DNA of 23,429 nt from GCA-020344715 sp050115935 (GTDB taxonomy: Archaea > Thermoproteota > Bathyarchaeia > Bathyarchaeales > Bathyarchaeaceae): contig JASFPO010000017.1 in the NCBI GenBank assembly GCA_050115935.1, forward strand, positions 1-23,429, given 5' to 3'. The position numbers were made by a program, and so were the translations under genes. Positions 21,836-23,429 of the stretch are shown piece after piece (position 1 is the stretch's first letter; every line of letters starts with the position of its first letter). A model generated the notes under the pieces. That model saw only the letters and a program-made list of their open reading frames with translations. It searched no databases and was not told the DNA's origin.

Positions 21836-22165
21836 TCATAATGGAAGCGAGATCCTGAGAATCACGTTCCACACTACCACGAAAGTGTAAAAAGCCACAA
21901 GTACAACCAGTGCTCCCAGCAATATTTTCCTAGCGAAACGCCACTCGGTTGGCTTGGCGACCTTCTTGACAAGTGCACACAAGACTCCGAAAGAAAGGAC
22001 CTGTCCGATCTTGATCCAAGCTGAAAGAAAGATGCCTACATTGCCCCACATGTAAAGAGTGAATGGATTAGACTCATAGGCTGGATTTGTGACTAGAATG
22101 TCCAAGATGTTGAGGCAAAATAAGAACAGAAACCAATTTGCCAAAGAAGATGATTTCCATTCCAT
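21836..22165 (-). CDS. Small three-helix membrane protein, DUF5658-like
   Basis: A 109-residue membrane protein with three hydrophobic segments: NWFLFLFCLNILDILVT (about 10-26), VGIFLSAWIKIGQVLSFGVLC (about 43-65) and LLGALVVLVAFYTFVVVWNV (about 83-103). The first helix carries the Leu-x-x-x-Asp pattern and the following Glu-x-Asn-Pro typical of DUF5658 proteins, whose function is unknown. TATA-like CATAAATATC at about 22201-22210 (minus strand) predicts a short leader. It diverges from the DUF362 gene and stands alone. Confidence 0.7.
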   Translation of the reverse strand: MEWKSSSLANWFLFLFCLNILDILVTNPAYESNPFTLYMWGNVGIFLSAWIKIGQVLSFGVLCALVKKVAKPTEWRFARKILLGALVVLVAFYTFVVVWNVILRISLPL

Positions 22166-22200
22166 GTTTCTCCGATCTCCAAGTTAGAAGTGCAACTTCA

Positions 22201-22210
22201 GATATTTATG
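22201..22210 (-). promoter_or_regulatory. TATA-like box of the small membrane protein gene
   Basis: CATAAATATC on the minus strand; it directly follows the GCATGCATG motif described in the findings. Confidence 0.45.
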
Positions 22211-22325
22211 CGCATGCATGGATGCTCAAAAAACGACAAATAACAAACTGAGCCGTCCCTGTTCAAAGTGAATAAAAGATAAGTTCAAATTGCCGTATGA
22301 TATTTGACATCATGAGTGTTGCCAA

Positions 22326-23180
22326 ATGAGCAAAGTTGCCATCGCAAGGGGAGCAAACCCTGTTGAAACAACAGTCAAAGCTCTTGAAATGATCAAGTCT
22401 GATATAGATAGCGTCCTTGCATGGAAGAAGCCCGTTTTAGTCAAGCCCAACTACATAAACGCGAAGCATCCATCAACCGGAATCACAACAGACAGCAGAG
22501 TCATTGAAGGAACTGTCAAGTTTTTGAGAGCGCACAAGGTAGATGAAATCATCATAGGTGAGGGAAGCGGGTTTGCAGACACCCTTCAAGCTTTCAAGAC
22601 TGCAGGTGTTGACGCAGTTGCAGAACGATTGGGCGTGAAACTCGTTGACCTCAACAAAGACGAGTTTATCGAAGTTAATCCGCCTAACCCGCTGGCGCTC
22701 AAGAAAGTTAAAGTTGCCAAGACCGCCTTGGAAAGCACTTTAATCAGCGTTCCCAAGCTTAAACTTCACAGAATAGCCACTGTCACATTGAGTTTGAAGA
22801 ACATGATGGGTGCCTTGGCTTCTAAAGGCTCCATGCACACAGGAAGACTCAGCAAGAACATTGCTGATCTAGCATCTATTCTAAAACCAAGCATATCGGT
22901 CATAGACGGGATAATTGCAAGTGAGGGGCACGAAACCAGCGGAAAACCTGTGAAAATGAACCTAGTTATTGCAGGAACAGATCCTGTGGCGGTTGACGCT
23001 GTTGGAGCCGCAGTGATGGGCGTACAGCCAACCGATGTCAAACACTTAGTTCTCGCAGAGAAAAAAGGACTTGGAACAAGCAACCTAGAAGAGATAACAG
23101 TGCTGGGAGAATCCGTCGAAAGCGTGAAACGGAAGTTCCACAAATCTTTTTCATCAAGGCTTCTTGTTCACCTCGGCTAG
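22326..23180 (+). CDS. DUF362-family protein without ferredoxin domain
   Basis: A 284-residue DUF362 protein. Family marks: VLVKPNYINAKHPSTGITTD at 37-56, IIIGEGSGF near 76, the core LKLHRIATVTLSLKNMMGA and the VIDGIIASEGHETSG and AGTDPVAVDAVGAAVMG stretches. The family is often fused to a 4Fe-4S ferredoxin part; this one ends after the core and contains no cysteine at all, so it cannot bind an iron-sulphur cluster by itself. DUF362 proteins are widespread in anaerobes and methanogens; their biochemical role is not settled. ATG at 22326; the ribosome binding site is weak (GAGTG upstream). It diverges from the small membrane protein gene. Confidence 0.85.
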   Translation: MSKVAIARGANPVETTVKALEMIKSDIDSVLAWKKPVLVKPNYINAKHPSTGITTDSRVIEGTVKFLRAHKVDEIIIGEGSGFADTLQAFKTAGVDAVAERLGVKLVDLNKDEFIEVNPPNPLALKKVKVAKTALESTLISVPKLKLHRIATVTLSLKNMMGALASKGSMHTGRLSKNIADLASILKPSISVIDGIIASEGHETSGKPVKMNLVIAGTDPVAVDAVGAAVMGVQPTDVKHLVLAEKKGLGTSNLEEITVLGESVESVKRKFHKSFSSRLLVHLG

Positions 23181-23232
23181 AAACATCAACCAGTCTTCAG
23201 CTAGTTCCAGCACTTCTCTAACGTGGGAGCAC

Positions 23233-23429
23233 CTATTTCGATCTGTATTTCGTTGCTGTCAGAATTCCAAGTGTTGAGGCTAATTTTGTAATGATGCTGC
23301 CATATGGAATCATTTGTGGAACTACTAAGATCGACAAAATTATGAAAACAACTGCTATAGCTTGCGCGAGGTTGTCTCTTCCGATAATCGATTCAATGAC
23401 TTCTCTGAACACTCCGAAAACACCTTTAG
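23233..23429 (-). CDS. C-terminal fragment of a membrane protein (partial)
   Basis: An open frame enters from the right edge on the minus strand and stops with TAG at 23233-23235, giving the last 65 codons. It holds one clear hydrophobic helix (LAQAIAVVFIILSILVVPQM) flanked by charged ends (REVIESIIGRD before, ATKYRSK at the end). The rest of the protein is outside the window, so no family can be named. It converges with the DUF362 gene, with 52 bases between the two stops. Confidence 0.6.
   Translation of the reverse strand, partial: KGVFGVFREVIESIIGRDNLAQAIAVVFIILSILVVPQMIPYGSIITKLASTLGILTATKYRSK

Overview
The window looks like a piece of an archaeal chromosome, most likely from an uncultured member of the TACK group such as a Bathyarchaeia-like lineage. 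The lineage is inference; the domain is well supported. Evidence for Archaea: pilins with class III signal peptides and a secretion-type ATPase, a TrmB-family regulator, TATA-type promoters upstream of several genes, a tRNA-Leu with a short intron flanked by a bulge-helix-bulge fold, an archaeal nicotinate phosphoribosyltransferase with a zinc ribbon, and frequent GTG/TTG starts with AGGAGGTGA-like ribosome binding sites.

Layout. Positions 1-4114 (all minus strand) hold a type IV pilus/secretion locus: a TrmB-like regulator, two tandem paralogous pilins, two further pilin-like membrane-anchored proteins and the start of an ATPase that runs off the left edge. Positions 4342-6388 (plus) hold two overlapping unknown genes and a SecB-like protein with a low-complexity tail. 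A GNAT acetyltransferase (minus) and an intron-containing tRNA-Leu(CAA) follow. Positions 7231-10808 hold a paralogue of the first unknown gene (minus), diverging from a MoxR/CbbQ-type AAA ATPase and a large VWA-domain protein. Positions 11045-15937 hold a CBS-domain protein, an unknown 112-residue protein, an M20 peptidase next to a peptide deformylase-like protein, then (minus) a small cysteine-rich DUF6485-like protein with an FAH-family hydrolase, and a nicotinamidase. Positions 16018-19184 are all minus: a six-helix membrane protein, a PD-(D/E)XK-like plus winged-helix protein, a methyltransferase and a quinone-oxidoreductase-like protein. The right end holds nicotinate phosphoribosyltransferase, a stand-alone Lrp/AsnC ligand-binding domain, an unusual carbamoyltransferase, a small membrane protein, a DUF362 protein and a partial membrane protein at the edge.

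How the genes work together. The strongest new signal is a family of palindromes with the same geometry (8-bp arms, 7-bp spacer, ideal form GTGTGTAG-N7-CTACACAC). They occur upstream of both pilins, the pilus operon and the TrmB regulator, and in weaker form upstream of the SecB-like gene. I infer a local regulon run by the TrmB-like protein, which may tie pilus synthesis to the SecB-like chaperone and its unknown partners. Nicotinamidase and nicotinate phosphoribosyltransferase together give the deamidating NAD salvage route. The paralogous pair at 4342 and 7758, the SecB-like protein and the MoxR/VWA pair may form a protein-remodelling module that I do not recognise as a described system.

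No stretch longer than about 300 bases is left without a gene. The larger gaps (1503-1730, 4115-4341, 7765-8023, 10809-11044, 11540-11769, 15155-15391) hold only promoters, operators or T-rich ends as listed, or nothing I can name. No insertion sequence, CRISPR array, rRNA or origin was seen.
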